Assembly: GCA_017744495.1 (NCBI GenBank)
Contig: JAGIBE010000268.1
Location: 1-50,812 of the forward strand
DNA length: 50,812 nt
DNA from: Caulobacter sp.
GTDB lineage: Bacteria > Pseudomonadota > Alphaproteobacteria > Caulobacterales > Caulobacteraceae
Direction: 5' to 3'
Position numbers and translations under genes: made by a program. This document shows positions 9,017 to 16,598 of this stretch, piece by piece (the stretch's first letter is position 1; each line of letters opens with the position of its first letter). The notes below the pieces were generated by a model that was given only the letters and a program-made list of their open reading frames with translations, was not told the origin of the DNA and did no database searches.

Positions 9017-9588
9017 CCTCGATGCGCTCCGGGCGGCGCGATCGGAAACCAGGCGCCGTTCGAGGCCACGCCCAGGCGCGGGCCGTCGGGCGTGTCCCGC
9101 TCGGCCGCCAGCTCGGCCAGCTCGTAGAACACCGGCCGCGCGATCAGGGCCTCCAGGCCGCGCCGCACGTGCAGATAGGGCCGGGGCTCGCCCGTGGCCG
9201 GATCGGTCTCGACGCGGATGGCGTTGTCGGGCCCGGCCTCGACGACGTCGCCGACATTGGTCTCGAAGCGGAGGATGTCGCCGACCTGATCCACACGCGT
9301 GGCGATGAAGGGCGCGTCTTCGACCTGGATCTTCAGCTTCTCGACCGGGGTGACCAGGTGATAGCCGTCCGGGTCCAGCCGCAGCACGGTCGAGAACAAT
9401 CGAACCAGGGCCTCGCGGCCGATCGGCGTGCCTTCGTGGAACCACACCCCGTCCTTGCGGATGCGGATGTCGATGTCGCCGCAATGCTCGGGATGCCACA
9501 GATGCACCGGCGGCAAGCCGCGCTCGCCCGCGCTTTTGGCGGCGGCCGTCACGCCTGCGAGGCCGGACGGTGTGGGATCGGCGGTCAT
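9013..9588 (-). CDS. DUF1285 family protein
   Basis: A 191-residue cytosolic protein of the DUF1285 family. It contains the recognisable WHPEHCGDIDIRIRKDGVWFHEGTPIGR segment, read here as HPEHCGDIDIRI followed by a W-x-GTPI strand turn, and YHLVTPVEKLKIQVEDAPF. No enzymatic motif is seen and the family's role is undefined. It is first in the operon with the CoA-type Nudix hydrolase (4-bp ATGA overlap) and cca, a conserved neighbourhood that hints at a metabolite or tRNA housekeeping role. The ATG at 9588 was preferred to an in-frame TTG at 9606; neither has a strong ribosome site. Confidence 0.88.
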   Translation of the reverse strand: MTADPTPSGLAGVTAAAKSAGERGLPPVHLWHPEHCGDIDIRIRKDGVWFHEGTPIGREALVRLFSTVLRLDPDGYHLVTPVEKLKIQVEDAPFIATRVDQVGDILRFETNVGDVVEAGPDNAIRVETDPATGEPRPYLHVRRGLEALIARPVFYELAELAAERDTPDGPRLGVASNGAWFPIAPPGAHRG

Positions 9589-9646
9589 GGGGTTCAGGTA
9601 GGGCAAGCCGGCCTGACGCTCAAGCGCGGGCGCGACACGATCGGCC

Positions 9647-10165
9647 TCAGCCGATGCGGATCGGCCCTGCCAGATCGGCGTCGCCGCCCTCGATCAGCGC
9701 CTTGACCAGCACACGGCGCTGGTCGGCGGGGCCGGGCATGATCGCCTGGGCGGCGGGTCCGGCGGCGAAGCCGACCCGGCCGAAATAGGGAGCGTCGCCG
9801 ACCAGCAGCACCGCGCGCCAGCCGGCCTTGGCGGCGGCGGTGCACGCGGCCTCGACCAGAGCCTGGCCCAGGCCGTGCTTGCGCTCGTCGGCGTCGACGG
9901 CCAAGGGCCCCAAGAAGGCGACGGGCTTGTCGCCCACCACCACCGGCCACAGGCGCACGCTGCCGATCACCCGGCCGTCATGCAGGGCCACGAACGAGCA
10001 GTCGTCGAGCTTGTGATTGCCCTCGCGCAGGCGCTCGGACGACTTGGCGAAGCGGCCGGGCCCGAAGGCGCGATCGACCAGCACCTCGACGGCGCGGGCG
10101 TGCTCGGGGCGCTCGACCAGGATGGCGGGGAGCTGCGGCGAAGGGGCGACGGCGGAAGACGACAT
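9647..10165 (-). CDS. GNAT N-acetyltransferase (YhbS-like)
   Basis: A 172-residue acetyltransferase of the GNAT fold. Strand and loop order fit: a FVALHDGRVIGSVRLWPV core strand pair, then FLGPLAVDADERKHGLGQALV, with the acetyl-CoA pyrophosphate loop RKHGLG, and GDAPYFGRVGF, typical of the YhbS-like subgroup. Start MSSSAVAPSP at ATG 10165. The substrate is unknown. It lies upstream of, and co-directional with, DUF1285 but separated by 58 bp. Its own upstream region contains three stem-loops at 10186-10267. Confidence 0.88.
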   Translation of the reverse strand: MSSSAVAPSPQLPAILVERPEHARAVEVLVDRAFGPGRFAKSSERLREGNHKLDDCSFVALHDGRVIGSVRLWPVVVGDKPVAFLGPLAVDADERKHGLGQALVEAACTAAAKAGWRAVLLVGDAPYFGRVGFAAGPAAQAIMPGPADQRRVLVKALIEGGDADLAGPIRIG

Positions 10166-10185
10166 GGGCGCTTAAACGATCCGGA

Positions 10186-10267
10186 TCACGAAAAGGGGAC
10201 ATAGCCCCGGATCGTGACGCGGCCGAGACGGCCGCTTCCGGGGCGTTATTTGCGGACTCCGGTCCGC
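10186..10267. other. Three consecutive stem-loops in the GNAT/MFS intergenic region
   Basis: Three inverted repeats follow one another. First, TCACGA-3-GGGG-6-CCCC-3-TCGTGA (10186-10217), with a symmetric internal loop. Second, GCGGCC-GAGAC-GGCCGC (10219-10235). Third, GCGGAC-TCCG-GTCCGC (10252-10267). They lie between divergent genes (GNAT start 10165, MFS start 10423). Read leftward, the last hairpin is followed by TTTTCGTGATCC, so a leader attenuator for the GNAT gene is possible; an independent small RNA is the alternative. No known RNA family was recognised. Confidence 0.45.
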
Positions 10268-10422
10268 GCGGCGCAGGTTCGTCGCAGGCGTCGCATGGCG
10301 GCGCTTTCCTTCCGTTGGAGGGCGCGAAATAGGGCCTGGTGCGCCTGGCGTCAATGAATTCAACTGTCGCATCAAACAAACTCGATTGCGGTGACGCTCG
10401 GTCAGGGACATGGTCCGCCGCG

Positions 10423-11709
10423 ATGACCGACCTCCCCCCCGATCCCGACTCCGTCCCTTCGGCCATCGAAGCGACGGACACCTCCATGCGCGCCCTGCTC
10501 AGGCAGACCGATTTCGTCTTCTTCTGGGCCGCGCGCTTCGTCGCCACCCTGGCGGTGCAGATCCAGGGCGTGACCATCGGTTGGCAGGTCTACAGCCTGG
10601 CCCGCGAGACCGGACACAACGAAGGCCAGGGCGCCTTCCTGCTGGGCATGGTGGGGCTGGCGCAGTTCATCCCGCTGTTCTTCCTGACCCTGACCGCCGG
10701 CGAGACCGCCGACCGCCATGACCGCAAGGCGATCATGACCGGGGCCATCGGCGTCGACATCCTCTGCGCCGGCGGACTGGGCCTGCTGGCGTGGTCGGGG
10801 CATACGGCCCTGTGGCCGATCTTCGCCATCGCCGTGCTGTTCGGCGCCGGCCGCGCCTTCCTGTCGCCGGCCTCCAGCGCCATGGGCCCGATGCTGGTGC
10901 CGCGCGCCCTGCTGCCTCGCGCCATCGCCTGGAACTCGCTGTCCTGGCAGAGCGCCTCGATCATCGGCCCGGCCCTGGGCGGCCTGTTGTGCGCCATCTC
11001 GCCGGCCGTGGCCTTCGGAACGTCGGCGGGCCTGTTCGTGTTCGGCGGCCTGCTGCTGATGTTCATCCGCCAATCGACTCGGCCGGTCGTGCAGCCCGGC
11101 TCGCGCTGGACCCTGATCAAGGAGGGCCTGGCCTATACCTGGGACAACAAGATCGTGTTCGGCTCGATCTCGCTGGATCTGTTCGCCGTGTTGCTGGGCG
11201 GCGCCACCGCCCTGCTCCCGGTGTTCGCCCGGGACGTGCTGCATGTCGGCGCCGAGGGCTTCGGCGTCCTACGCGCCGCACCAGCCGTGGGCGCGACCCT
11301 GGTGGCGATCTTCCTGGCCAGCCATCAGATCCGTCGACGCGCGGGCCTCCTGATGTTCGGCGCCGTGGCTGTATTCGGGGCGGCGACCGTGGTCTTCGGC
11401 CTGTCGAAATGGACCTGGCTGTCGGTCGGAGCCCTGGCGGTGCTGGGCGGGGCCGACATGGTCTCGGTCTATATCCGCCAGACCCTGGTGCAGTTGGTGA
11501 CGCCCGATCCGATGCGCGGCCGGGTGGCCGCCGTCTCGGGCCTGTTCATCAGCGCCTCCAACGAGCTGGGCGAGTTCGAGAGCGGCGTCGCGGCGCGGTT
11601 CCTCGGTCCAGTCGGCGCGGCGGTCTTCGGCGGAGTCGGGGCGCTGATCGTCACCGGCGCCTGGGCCAAGATGTTCCCCGACCTGCGCAAGGCCGACCGG
11701 CTGGAATAG
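10423..11709 (+). CDS. MFS transporter (MFS_3 / enterobactin-exporter-like)
   Basis: A 428-residue inner-membrane protein of the major facilitator superfamily with about twelve predicted membrane segments. The characteristic loop 2-3 motif is visible as GETADRHDRKAIM. Other segments (FWAARFVATLAVQIQGVTIGWQVY at the first helix, AFLSPASSAMGPMLVP near helix 5) fit the MFS_3 group of exporters. The start at ATG 10423 (MTDLPPDPD) gives a short acidic cytosolic N-terminus; an in-frame start at 10339 would add an unlikely extension. It ends three bases from the convergent GNAT stop. Substrate cannot be inferred from its neighbours. Confidence 0.9.
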   Translation: MTDLPPDPDSVPSAIEATDTSMRALLRQTDFVFFWAARFVATLAVQIQGVTIGWQVYSLARETGHNEGQGAFLLGMVGLAQFIPLFFLTLTAGETADRHDRKAIMTGAIGVDILCAGGLGLLAWSGHTALWPIFAIAVLFGAGRAFLSPASSAMGPMLVPRALLPRAIAWNSLSWQSASIIGPALGGLLCAISPAVAFGTSAGLFVFGGLLLMFIRQSTRPVVQPGSRWTLIKEGLAYTWDNKIVFGSISLDLFAVLLGGATALLPVFARDVLHVGAEGFGVLRAAPAVGATLVAIFLASHQIRRRAGLLMFGAVAVFGAATVVFGLSKWTWLSVGALAVLGGADMVSVYIRQTLVQLVTPDPMRGRVAAVSGLFISASNELGEFESGVAARFLGPVGAAVFGGVGALIVTGAWAKMFPDLRKADRLE

Positions 11710-11712
11710 GGC

Positions 11713-12192
11713 TCAGCCCCCCGCCAGCTTGCGGAGCGGCTCGCCGGTCATCCGGCGGACGGTCCAGTCGTCCATCGTCGCGGCGCCCAGGCTGTCGTAG
11801 AAGGCGATGGACGGGGCGTTCCAGTCCAGCACCGCCCATTCCAGCCGGCCCAGGTTCTCGTCGAGGCAGCGCCGCGCCAGATTGGCCAGCAGGGCCTTGC
11901 CCGCGCCCGAGCCCCTCGCCTCGGGCCGCACGAACAGGTCCTCCAGATAGATCCCGTGCCGGCCGACGAAGGTCGAGAAGTTGTAGAACCAGAGCGCGAA
12001 ACCGACAGGTTCGCCGTCGATCTCGGCGATGTCGCAGAAAGCCTTGGGATTTTCCCCGAACAGCGCGACCGTGACGTCGTCCTGGGTGGCCACCGCCTCG
12101 TCGAGCAGCTTTTCGTATTCGGCAAGGTCGCGGATGAACCGCAGGATCAGGGCGCTGTCCTCTGGGACGGCGGGGCGAATGGCGACGGGCAT
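11713..12192 (-). CDS. GNAT N-acetyltransferase (diamine-type subgroup)
   Basis: A 159-residue GNAT protein starting MPVAIRPAVPEDSALILRFIRDLAEYEK. It contains the LEDLFVRPEARGSGAGKALLANLA acetyl-CoA site and the WAVLDWNAPSIAFYDSLGA strand-helix end, both typical of the spermidine/diamine acetyltransferase-like subgroup. The substrate is not proven. The start ATG at 12192 directly abuts the start ATG of the divergent TfoX-domain gene (CATATG). A promoter-like TTGCTCG with GATAGTCC 13 bp on lies about 12208-12228 within that gene's coding region (inference). Confidence 0.9.
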   Translation of the reverse strand: MPVAIRPAVPEDSALILRFIRDLAEYEKLLDEAVATQDDVTVALFGENPKAFCDIAEIDGEPVGFALWFYNFSTFVGRHGIYLEDLFVRPEARGSGAGKALLANLARRCLDENLGRLEWAVLDWNAPSIAFYDSLGAATMDDWTVRRMTGEPLRKLAGG

Positions 12193-12528
12193 ATGGCGGT
12201 CTCTTCGGACTATCTGGATTTCGTGCTCGAGCAACTGGCCCCGGTGGGGCCGCTGACCTTCCGCAAGATGTTCGGGGGAGTCGGCCTCTACGCCCAAGGC
12301 CTGTTCTTCGCCCTGATCGACGACGACACCCTGTACCTCAAGGGCGACGAGACCCTGCGCCCCGCGTTCGAGGCGGTCGGCAGCGTCCAGTTCGCGCCCT
12401 TCGGCATGAGCCCCATGGCCTACTGGACCGCCCCGGCCGAGGCGCTGGACGATCCCGACCTGATGATCGACTGGGCGCGCAAGTCGATCGCCCTGGCGGC
12501 GGCGCGCAAGGATCGCCCCCGGAAATAG
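12193..12528 (+). CDS. TfoX N-terminal domain protein
   Basis: A 111-residue stand-alone TfoX/Sxy N-terminal domain. The family signature is LTFRKMFGGVGLYAQGLFFALIDDDTLYLK, here from about residue 20, followed by PFGMSPMAYWTAP. In gamma-proteobacteria Sxy regulates competence genes with CRP, but the short single-domain alphaproteobacterial forms have no proven role. The start ATG at 12193 abuts the start of the divergent GNAT gene, so no conventional 5' leader exists that does not overlap that gene. It ends three bases before the convergent dehydrogenase stop. Confidence 0.9.
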   Translation: MAVSSDYLDFVLEQLAPVGPLTFRKMFGGVGLYAQGLFFALIDDDTLYLKGDETLRPAFEAVGSVQFAPFGMSPMAYWTAPAEALDDPDLMIDWARKSIALAAARKDRPRK

Positions 12529-12531
12529 GCC

Positions 12532-13389
12532 TTAGCCGATCACCACGCCCGGCGGCGGGACGCTGTCTTCCGGCACGAAGAAGTCCGGCATCAGGGTGGC
12601 GGTGGGGTCCACACGGTACTTGTCGAAGTCGCGCACGCCCTCGGCGTAGAGGAACGTGTCGTCGATCACGAACTGACCGGTGAACTCGCGCGAGGGCTTG
12701 AGGAAGATGGCGTGGGCGGCGTCGGCCATGATCTCGACCGTGCGGCAGTGCTTGAGCCCCTCCTCGCCGGTCAGGGCGAACTGGATAGCGGCGGTGGCGA
12801 TGGCGGTGCGCGGCCACAGGGCGTTGCAGGCCACGCCATCGGCCTTGAACTCCTGGGCCATGCCCAGCATGGCGAGGCTCATATTGTACTTGGCCATCGA
12901 ATAGGCGACGTGCGGCGCGAACCAGCGCGGATTCAGGTCCAGCGGCGGCGACAGGGCCAGGATATGCGGGTTGGCCGCCTTCTTCAGGTGCGGCAGGCAG
13001 ATCTTCGAGGTCAGGAACGTGCCCCGCCCGTTGATCTGGTGCATCAGGTCGTAGCGTTTCATGTCGGTGGCCAGCGTGCCCGTGAGCGAGATCGCCGACG
13101 CGTTATTTACGCAAATATCGATGCCGCCGAACGTCTCCACCGCCTTGTCGACGGCGGCCTGGACGCTGGCCTCCTCGCGCACGTCGACCACCAGCGGCAG
13201 GGCCTTGCCGCCCGCCGCCTCGATATCGGCGGCGGCGGTGTAGATCGTGCCAGGCAGCTTGGGATGGGCCTCCGCCGTCTTGGCGGCGATGACGATATTG
13301 GCCCCGTCGCGGGCGGCGCGCAGGGCGATGGCCAGGCCGATGCCCCGCGAGGCGCCGGTGATGAAAAGGGTCTTGCCGTTGAGAGACAT
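12532..13389 (-). CDS. Short-chain dehydrogenase, HSDL2-like
   Basis: A 285-residue NAD(P)-dependent oxidoreductase. It has the Rossmann motif TGASRGIG (from residue 10), the NNAS structural motif, and the catalytic Tyr-Lys in AYSMAKYN. The long C-terminal part (FLKPSREFTGQFVIDDTFL) resembles the hydroxysteroid dehydrogenase-like 2 group, whose members act on lipid or acyl substrates. The ATG at 13389 has AAGG eight bases upstream. It is last in the leftward MarR-hydratase-DUF3995-SDR-SDR cluster, 79 bp after the preceding dehydrogenase. The substrate is unknown. Confidence 0.93.
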   Translation of the reverse strand: MSLNGKTLFITGASRGIGLAIALRAARDGANIVIAAKTAEAHPKLPGTIYTAAADIEAAGGKALPLVVDVREEASVQAAVDKAVETFGGIDICVNNASAISLTGTLATDMKRYDLMHQINGRGTFLTSKICLPHLKKAANPHILALSPPLDLNPRWFAPHVAYSMAKYNMSLAMLGMAQEFKADGVACNALWPRTAIATAAIQFALTGEEGLKHCRTVEIMADAAHAIFLKPSREFTGQFVIDDTFLYAEGVRDFDKYRVDPTATLMPDFFVPEDSVPPPGVVIG

Positions 13390-13468
13390 GGGTCTGGCCT
13401 TCTGGTGCTCCGAACGCCCACTATAGGGCGCCCGATCGGACGTCCCTGCACAATCGCGCGAAAGCCGG

Positions 13469-14443
13469 TCAGCCCGCCCCGGTGGTCTCGACCGACAGGG
13501 TCCAGAGACGGTCGGCCGCCTCGGGGTCCAGGGCGTGGGGCATGACGCCGCTCCACGGGTGCTCCGGGCTCCACGGAACCGCTTGGGCCAGATCCTCCAG
13601 ATAGAGGCCGCCGACGTCATCCAGCTCGGCGCCCACGGCCGCCCAGACGCTGGTCGAGGCGCCCTGCTGGGGCGTTTTGAAGCCGTCGCGGACCTTGCCG
13701 TCGTCGTCGATCCAGCCCATCGCCTTCTGCTCCTCGAGCGGCAAATGGCGCTGCAGCGGGGTCATGATCCCGCCCGGCATCACGGCGAAGGCGCGCACGC
13801 CCCCAGTCCCATTGGGGTCCTTGAACCGCTTGTCGAAGCCCACGGCGAACAGGGCGTTGGCGGTCTTGGCCTGACCGTAGGCTTCCCATTTGTCGTAGGG
13901 GTGCGAACGGAAATGCGGGTCGTCGAAATTCATCGGCGCTCGGCGGTGGCCGATCGACGACAGCGACACCAGCCGAGAGCCCCAGCCCGACTTGGAGCCC
14001 TCCATCAGGTTCGGGGCCAGCAGCACCGACAGCAGGAAGTGGCCGAAGTGGTTGGTGCCGATCTGCATCTCCAGCCCGTCCTCTGTATAGGCGAGCGGGC
14101 AGGCCATGACCCCGGCGTTGTTGATCAGCAGGTTCAGCGGCCGGTCGCCCCAACGCTCGGCGAAGGCGCGGATCGACTTGAAGCTGGAGAGGTCCAGCAT
14201 CGACCACGACACCTCGCCCTTCGCTGTCTTCTTGATGTCGGCCACGGCGGCTTCGGCGAGGTCCGGCTTGCGGACGGCGATGACCACGTCCGCCCCGACC
14301 TCGGCCAGGGCGCGGGTGGTCTCGATCCCGATGCCGGTGGCCCCGCCGGTGACGATGGCGACCTTGCCGGTCAGATCCTGGCCGGCGACCACGTCGCGAG
14401 CGTCGGTATAGGGCCCGAAGGGCGACTTGATGCGATCGGCCAT
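13469..14443 (-). CDS. Short-chain dehydrogenase, retinol dehydrogenase/WW-domain-oxidoreductase-like
   Basis: A 324-residue oxidoreductase with TGGATGIG nucleotide-binding motif (about residues 33-40), LLINNAGVM, and the active-site Tyr-Lys in EAYGQAKTANALF. The length and the C-terminal segment (DDVGGLYLEDLAQA) fit the retinol dehydrogenase-like classical/extended SDRs common in soil alphaproteobacteria. Start ATG 14443 (MADRIKSPFGPYTDARD). It lies 34 bp downstream of the DUF3995 gene in the same direction. Substrate unknown; neighbours suggest lipid, ketone or xenobiotic oxidation. Confidence 0.92.
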   Translation of the reverse strand: MADRIKSPFGPYTDARDVVAGQDLTGKVAIVTGGATGIGIETTRALAEVGADVVIAVRKPDLAEAAVADIKKTAKGEVSWSMLDLSSFKSIRAFAERWGDRPLNLLINNAGVMACPLAYTEDGLEMQIGTNHFGHFLLSVLLAPNLMEGSKSGWGSRLVSLSSIGHRRAPMNFDDPHFRSHPYDKWEAYGQAKTANALFAVGFDKRFKDPNGTGGVRAFAVMPGGIMTPLQRHLPLEEQKAMGWIDDDGKVRDGFKTPQQGASTSVWAAVGAELDDVGGLYLEDLAQAVPWSPEHPWSGVMPHALDPEAADRLWTLSVETTGAG

Positions 14444-14477
14444 GATGCTTCCTTCCCTCTGTTCCTTATGGTGGACG

Positions 14478-14891
14478 CTACAGCTGCAAGGCCAGAATCC
14501 CCAGGGCGATCGCCAGGCACAGCGGACCGTAGGCGCGGCGGTTGAGGCGAGCGAAGGGCGTGCCCTCGGCGTAGCGGAACACCGGCGGGGCGTAGGTCGC
14601 CAGGCCCCGCCCGGCGAAGACCGCGAATAGCCCCCAGCGCGCGACCTTGAACAGCGGGCCCCAGGGCGTGCGGGTCAGGGTGGCCAAGACCAGCAGTCCG
14701 CCCGCCGCCAGGGCCAGGGCGACGGCGGCGCAGGCGGCGGGACCCGGCGCGCGCATGCCTCGGGTGCGGCCCACCACGTACTCGACCAGCGAGGTCTCGT
14801 CATAGCCTGGCCAGCGTCCGCCGAAGCCCCAATAGGCGTGGATGGCCGCGAGGGCGAACAGCGCCACCGCCAGGACCACCGCCAGGATCAT
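14478..14891 (-). CDS. DUF3995 small integral membrane protein
   Basis: A 137-residue protein with four predicted membrane helices. It matches DUF3995 by the early HAYWGFGGRWPG motif after helix 1 and by the C-terminal TPFARLNRRAYGPLCLAIALG segment. Function is unknown. The ATG at 14891 lies one base after the stop of the enoyl-CoA hydratase-like gene, so it is almost certainly cotranscribed and possibly translationally coupled. Its presence between a hydratase and two dehydrogenases is the only functional hint. Confidence 0.82.
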   Translation of the reverse strand: MILAVVLAVALFALAAIHAYWGFGGRWPGYDETSLVEYVVGRTRGMRAPGPAACAAVALALAAGGLLVLATLTRTPWGPLFKVARWGLFAVFAGRGLATYAPPVFRYAEGTPFARLNRRAYGPLCLAIALGILALQL

Positions 14892-14892
14892 C

Positions 14893-15663
14893 TCAGCCGA
14901 CCTTGCTGAAGTCGGGCGCTCGGCGCTCGGCGAAGGCCATGAAGGCCTCGCGCGCCTCGGCGGTCTGCAGGCGCTGGCCGAACAGTTCGCCTTCCTTGTC
15001 CATCAAGGCGGCGATGGCCTCGGCGTCGCGCATCAGGCTCTTGGTGACCGTCAGGGCGCCCAGCGGACGCTTGGCCAGCTGGTCGGCGGCGGCGCGGGAC
15101 TTGGCGCGAAGCTCGTCCAGGGGCACGCAGGCGTTGGCGATTCCCCAGGCGGCGGCTGTCTCGCCGTTCACGGCCTCGCCCAAGGCGAACATCGCGTAGG
15201 CGCGGGCGTGGCCGATGCGGGCCGGAAGCAGCAGGCTGGAGGCGGCCTCGGGCACGAGGGCCAGGTTGACGAAGGGCACGGTCAGGCGGGCGTCCGGGCT
15301 GGTGAACACCAGATCGCAGTGCAGCAGCATGGTCGTGCCCACGCCCACCGCCTGGCCCTGGACGGCGGCGACCAGCGGCCGGGTGGCCTTGGCCAGGTTC
15401 TTGAGGAACCGCATCACGTGCCGCTCGCCGGTGAAGGCGCCGGTGGCCTGGGCGGCGAAGTCCTGCAGGTCGTTGCCCGCGCTGAAGCTGTCGCCGTCGG
15501 CCTGGAACACCACCACCCGCACGGCCGGATCGCTCTCGGCCCGCTCCAGGCTGTCGGCCAGCACGCCGTACATGGTGTTGGACAGGGCGTTCTTCTTGTC
15601 CGGACGGGCCAGAGTGATCGTCATCACGCCGGCGTCGACGGCGACCTGAACGTGGTCGGTCAT
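14893..15663 (-). CDS. Enoyl-CoA hydratase/isomerase family protein
   Basis: A 256-residue crotonase-fold enzyme. The oxyanion-hole segments are seen as ADGDSFSAGNDLQDF and AVQGQAVGVGTTMLLHCD, and the helix usually bearing a catalytic acid reads VPEAASSLL. That retains one glutamate, with the second position not matching a classical two-Glu hydratase; isomerase or divergent hydratase activity is therefore possible. Start ATG 15663 overlaps the MarR stop (ATGA), indicating coupling. The cluster with two SDRs suggests acyl-CoA or ketone catabolism under MarR control. Confidence 0.92.
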   Translation of the reverse strand: MTDHVQVAVDAGVMTITLARPDKKNALSNTMYGVLADSLERAESDPAVRVVVFQADGDSFSAGNDLQDFAAQATGAFTGERHVMRFLKNLAKATRPLVAAVQGQAVGVGTTMLLHCDLVFTSPDARLTVPFVNLALVPEAASSLLLPARIGHARAYAMFALGEAVNGETAAAWGIANACVPLDELRAKSRAAADQLAKRPLGALTVTKSLMRDAEAIAALMDKEGELFGQRLQTAEAREAFMAFAERRAPDFSKVG

Positions 15664-16103
15664 GAGGGTTCTCCTTTGGGGAACTTCGTTTGCAGACTGG
15701 TCAGCCAGCGCGACACCACGGCGATCTCATCGTCCGTGAAGCCTTCGGTGAGATGGGCGTTCAGGCCTTCGACGCCGGCCTTGGCCTCCTCGCGGGCGAC
15801 CTGGCCTCGGGCGGTAAGGTGCAGGCGGAAGGCGCGGCCGTCATCCGGGTCGGGCCGGCGCTCGACCAGCTCGGCGCGGACCATGCGATCGACGAGGCCG
15901 GTCATGGCCGAGGGGGCCAGGTCCAGGGCCTCCGCGGCTTCGCCGATCAGGGCGCCGTCCTTCTGGCCCAGCACGAACAGGGCCCCGGACTGGGCGGCGG
16001 TCAGACCGCCCTTGGCGGCCATCTTGGCCTCGACATACCGCTGCACCCGGCGGTGCGCGACATTGAGCAGGAAGACGAGACGGCGGTCTGGCGGCGGGGT
16101 CAT
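15660..16103 (-). CDS. MarR family transcriptional regulator
   Basis: A 147-residue winged-helix regulator: dimerisation helices at both ends, a recognition helix region AAEALDLAPSAMTGLVDRMV, and the wing VERRPDPDDGRAFRLHLTARG. The ATG at 16103 (MTPPPDRR) was chosen over 16169 because the longer form reads through the promoter region. No ribosome site is visible; a TATAAT on the minus strand at 16119-16114 would put the transcript start only a few bases before the ATG. First gene of the hydratase/dehydrogenase cluster, with a 4-bp overlap. It probably represses this operon in response to a small aromatic or acyl ligand (inference). Confidence 0.92.
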   Translation of the reverse strand: MTPPPDRRLVFLLNVAHRRVQRYVEAKMAAKGGLTAAQSGALFVLGQKDGALIGEAAEALDLAPSAMTGLVDRMVRAELVERRPDPDDGRAFRLHLTARGQVAREEAKAGVEGLNAHLTEGFTDDEIAVVSRWLTSLQTKFPKGEPS

Positions 16104-16113
16104 GGCGGGCGAG

Positions 16114-16132
16114 ATTATAGTTCGCGCACGAA
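16114..16132 (-). promoter_or_regulatory. Putative marR promoter -10 and operator
   Basis: On the minus strand TATAAT occupies 16119-16114. Directly upstream is an inverted repeat TTCG-CGCA-CGAA (plus strand 16121-16132), which would sit between -35 and -10. Further upstream TTGATA appears but with only 14-bp spacing. The position fits autorepression by MarR; binding is inferred. Confidence 0.45.
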
Positions 16133-16167
16133 ATATCAAACGAATGTTTCGGCCATCGGCGGAAAAC

Positions 16168-16187
16168 ATTCAACCAAATGGTTGACT
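16168..16187. promoter_or_regulatory. ArsR operator O1
   Basis: ATTCAACCAAATGGTTGACT: an inverted repeat of ATTCAACCA around AA, with one mismatch. It matches the CAACCA-N2-TGGTTG type of site known for ArsR regulators paired with SRPBCC genes. It is 40 bp upstream of a second copy, nearly four helical turns, so both could lie on one face of the DNA. Its right half forms the TTGACT -35 hexamer. Confidence 0.8.
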
Positions 16188-16210
16188 CTCTAAGACACAC
16201 CCTACACATT
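16182..16210 (+). promoter_or_regulatory. Predicted arsR promoter giving a leaderless transcript
   Basis: TTGACT (16182-16187) is followed after 17 bp by CACATT (16205-16210). A start 7-8 bases later falls on the A of the ATG at 16218. The -35 is inside operator O1, and the -10 overlaps the left edge of O2, so bound repressor would block polymerase. The -10 is a weak match. Confidence 0.5.
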
Positions 16211-16227
16211 CAACCACATGGTTGAAT
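16208..16227. promoter_or_regulatory. ArsR operator O2, spanning the start codon
   Basis: ATTCAACCACATGGTTGAAT: perfect nine-base arms around CA. The ATG of the regulator (16218-16220) lies inside it, so the first three codons M-V-E are also operator sequence. Confidence 0.85.
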
Positions 16228-16598
16228 TAAATGCCTCTCAGTTGGACAGCGTCTTCCACGCTCTCGGCGACGCCACCCGTCGTCGGATGCTGCGCGAGCT
16301 GGCGGACGGCGAACGGACGGTGGGCCAGCTGGCCGAACCCTTCTCGATCTCGCTGGCCGCCGCCTCCAAGCACATCAAGACGCTGGAGAACGCCGGCCTC
16401 ATTCAGCGCGAGGTCCGCGGCCGCACCCACCTGTGCCGCCTCGAACCCGGTCCCCTGGCCACGGCCCAAGAGTGGCTGAACTTCTACGAACACTTCTGGA
16501 CCAGCCGCCTCGCCGTGCTGGACCGGCTCCTTCGCGAGGAGGACGCCCGCCGAAGCCCTCCCCCATCCCAGCCTCCCAAGAAAGGTGACGACCGATGA
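16218..16598 (+). CDS. ArsR/SmtB-family repressor (SdpR-like, metal-independent type)
   Basis: A 126-residue winged-helix regulator, starting MVELNASQLDSVFHALGDATRRRML, the classical ArsR N-terminus. The recognition helix is AAASKHIKTLENAGL and the wing is IQREVRGRTHLCRL. No metal-binding CxC is present in helix 3, so a metal sensor is unlikely. There is no ribosome site upstream, and the promoter geometry predicts a leaderless message. Its ATGA stop overlaps the start of the SRPBCC gene. Two palindromic operators immediately upstream indicate tight autorepression of the whole operon. Confidence 0.95.
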   Translation: MVELNASQLDSVFHALGDATRRRMLRELADGERTVGQLAEPFSISLAAASKHIKTLENAGLIQREVRGRTHLCRLEPGPLATAQEWLNFYEHFWTSRLAVLDRLLREEDARRSPPPSQPPKKGDDR

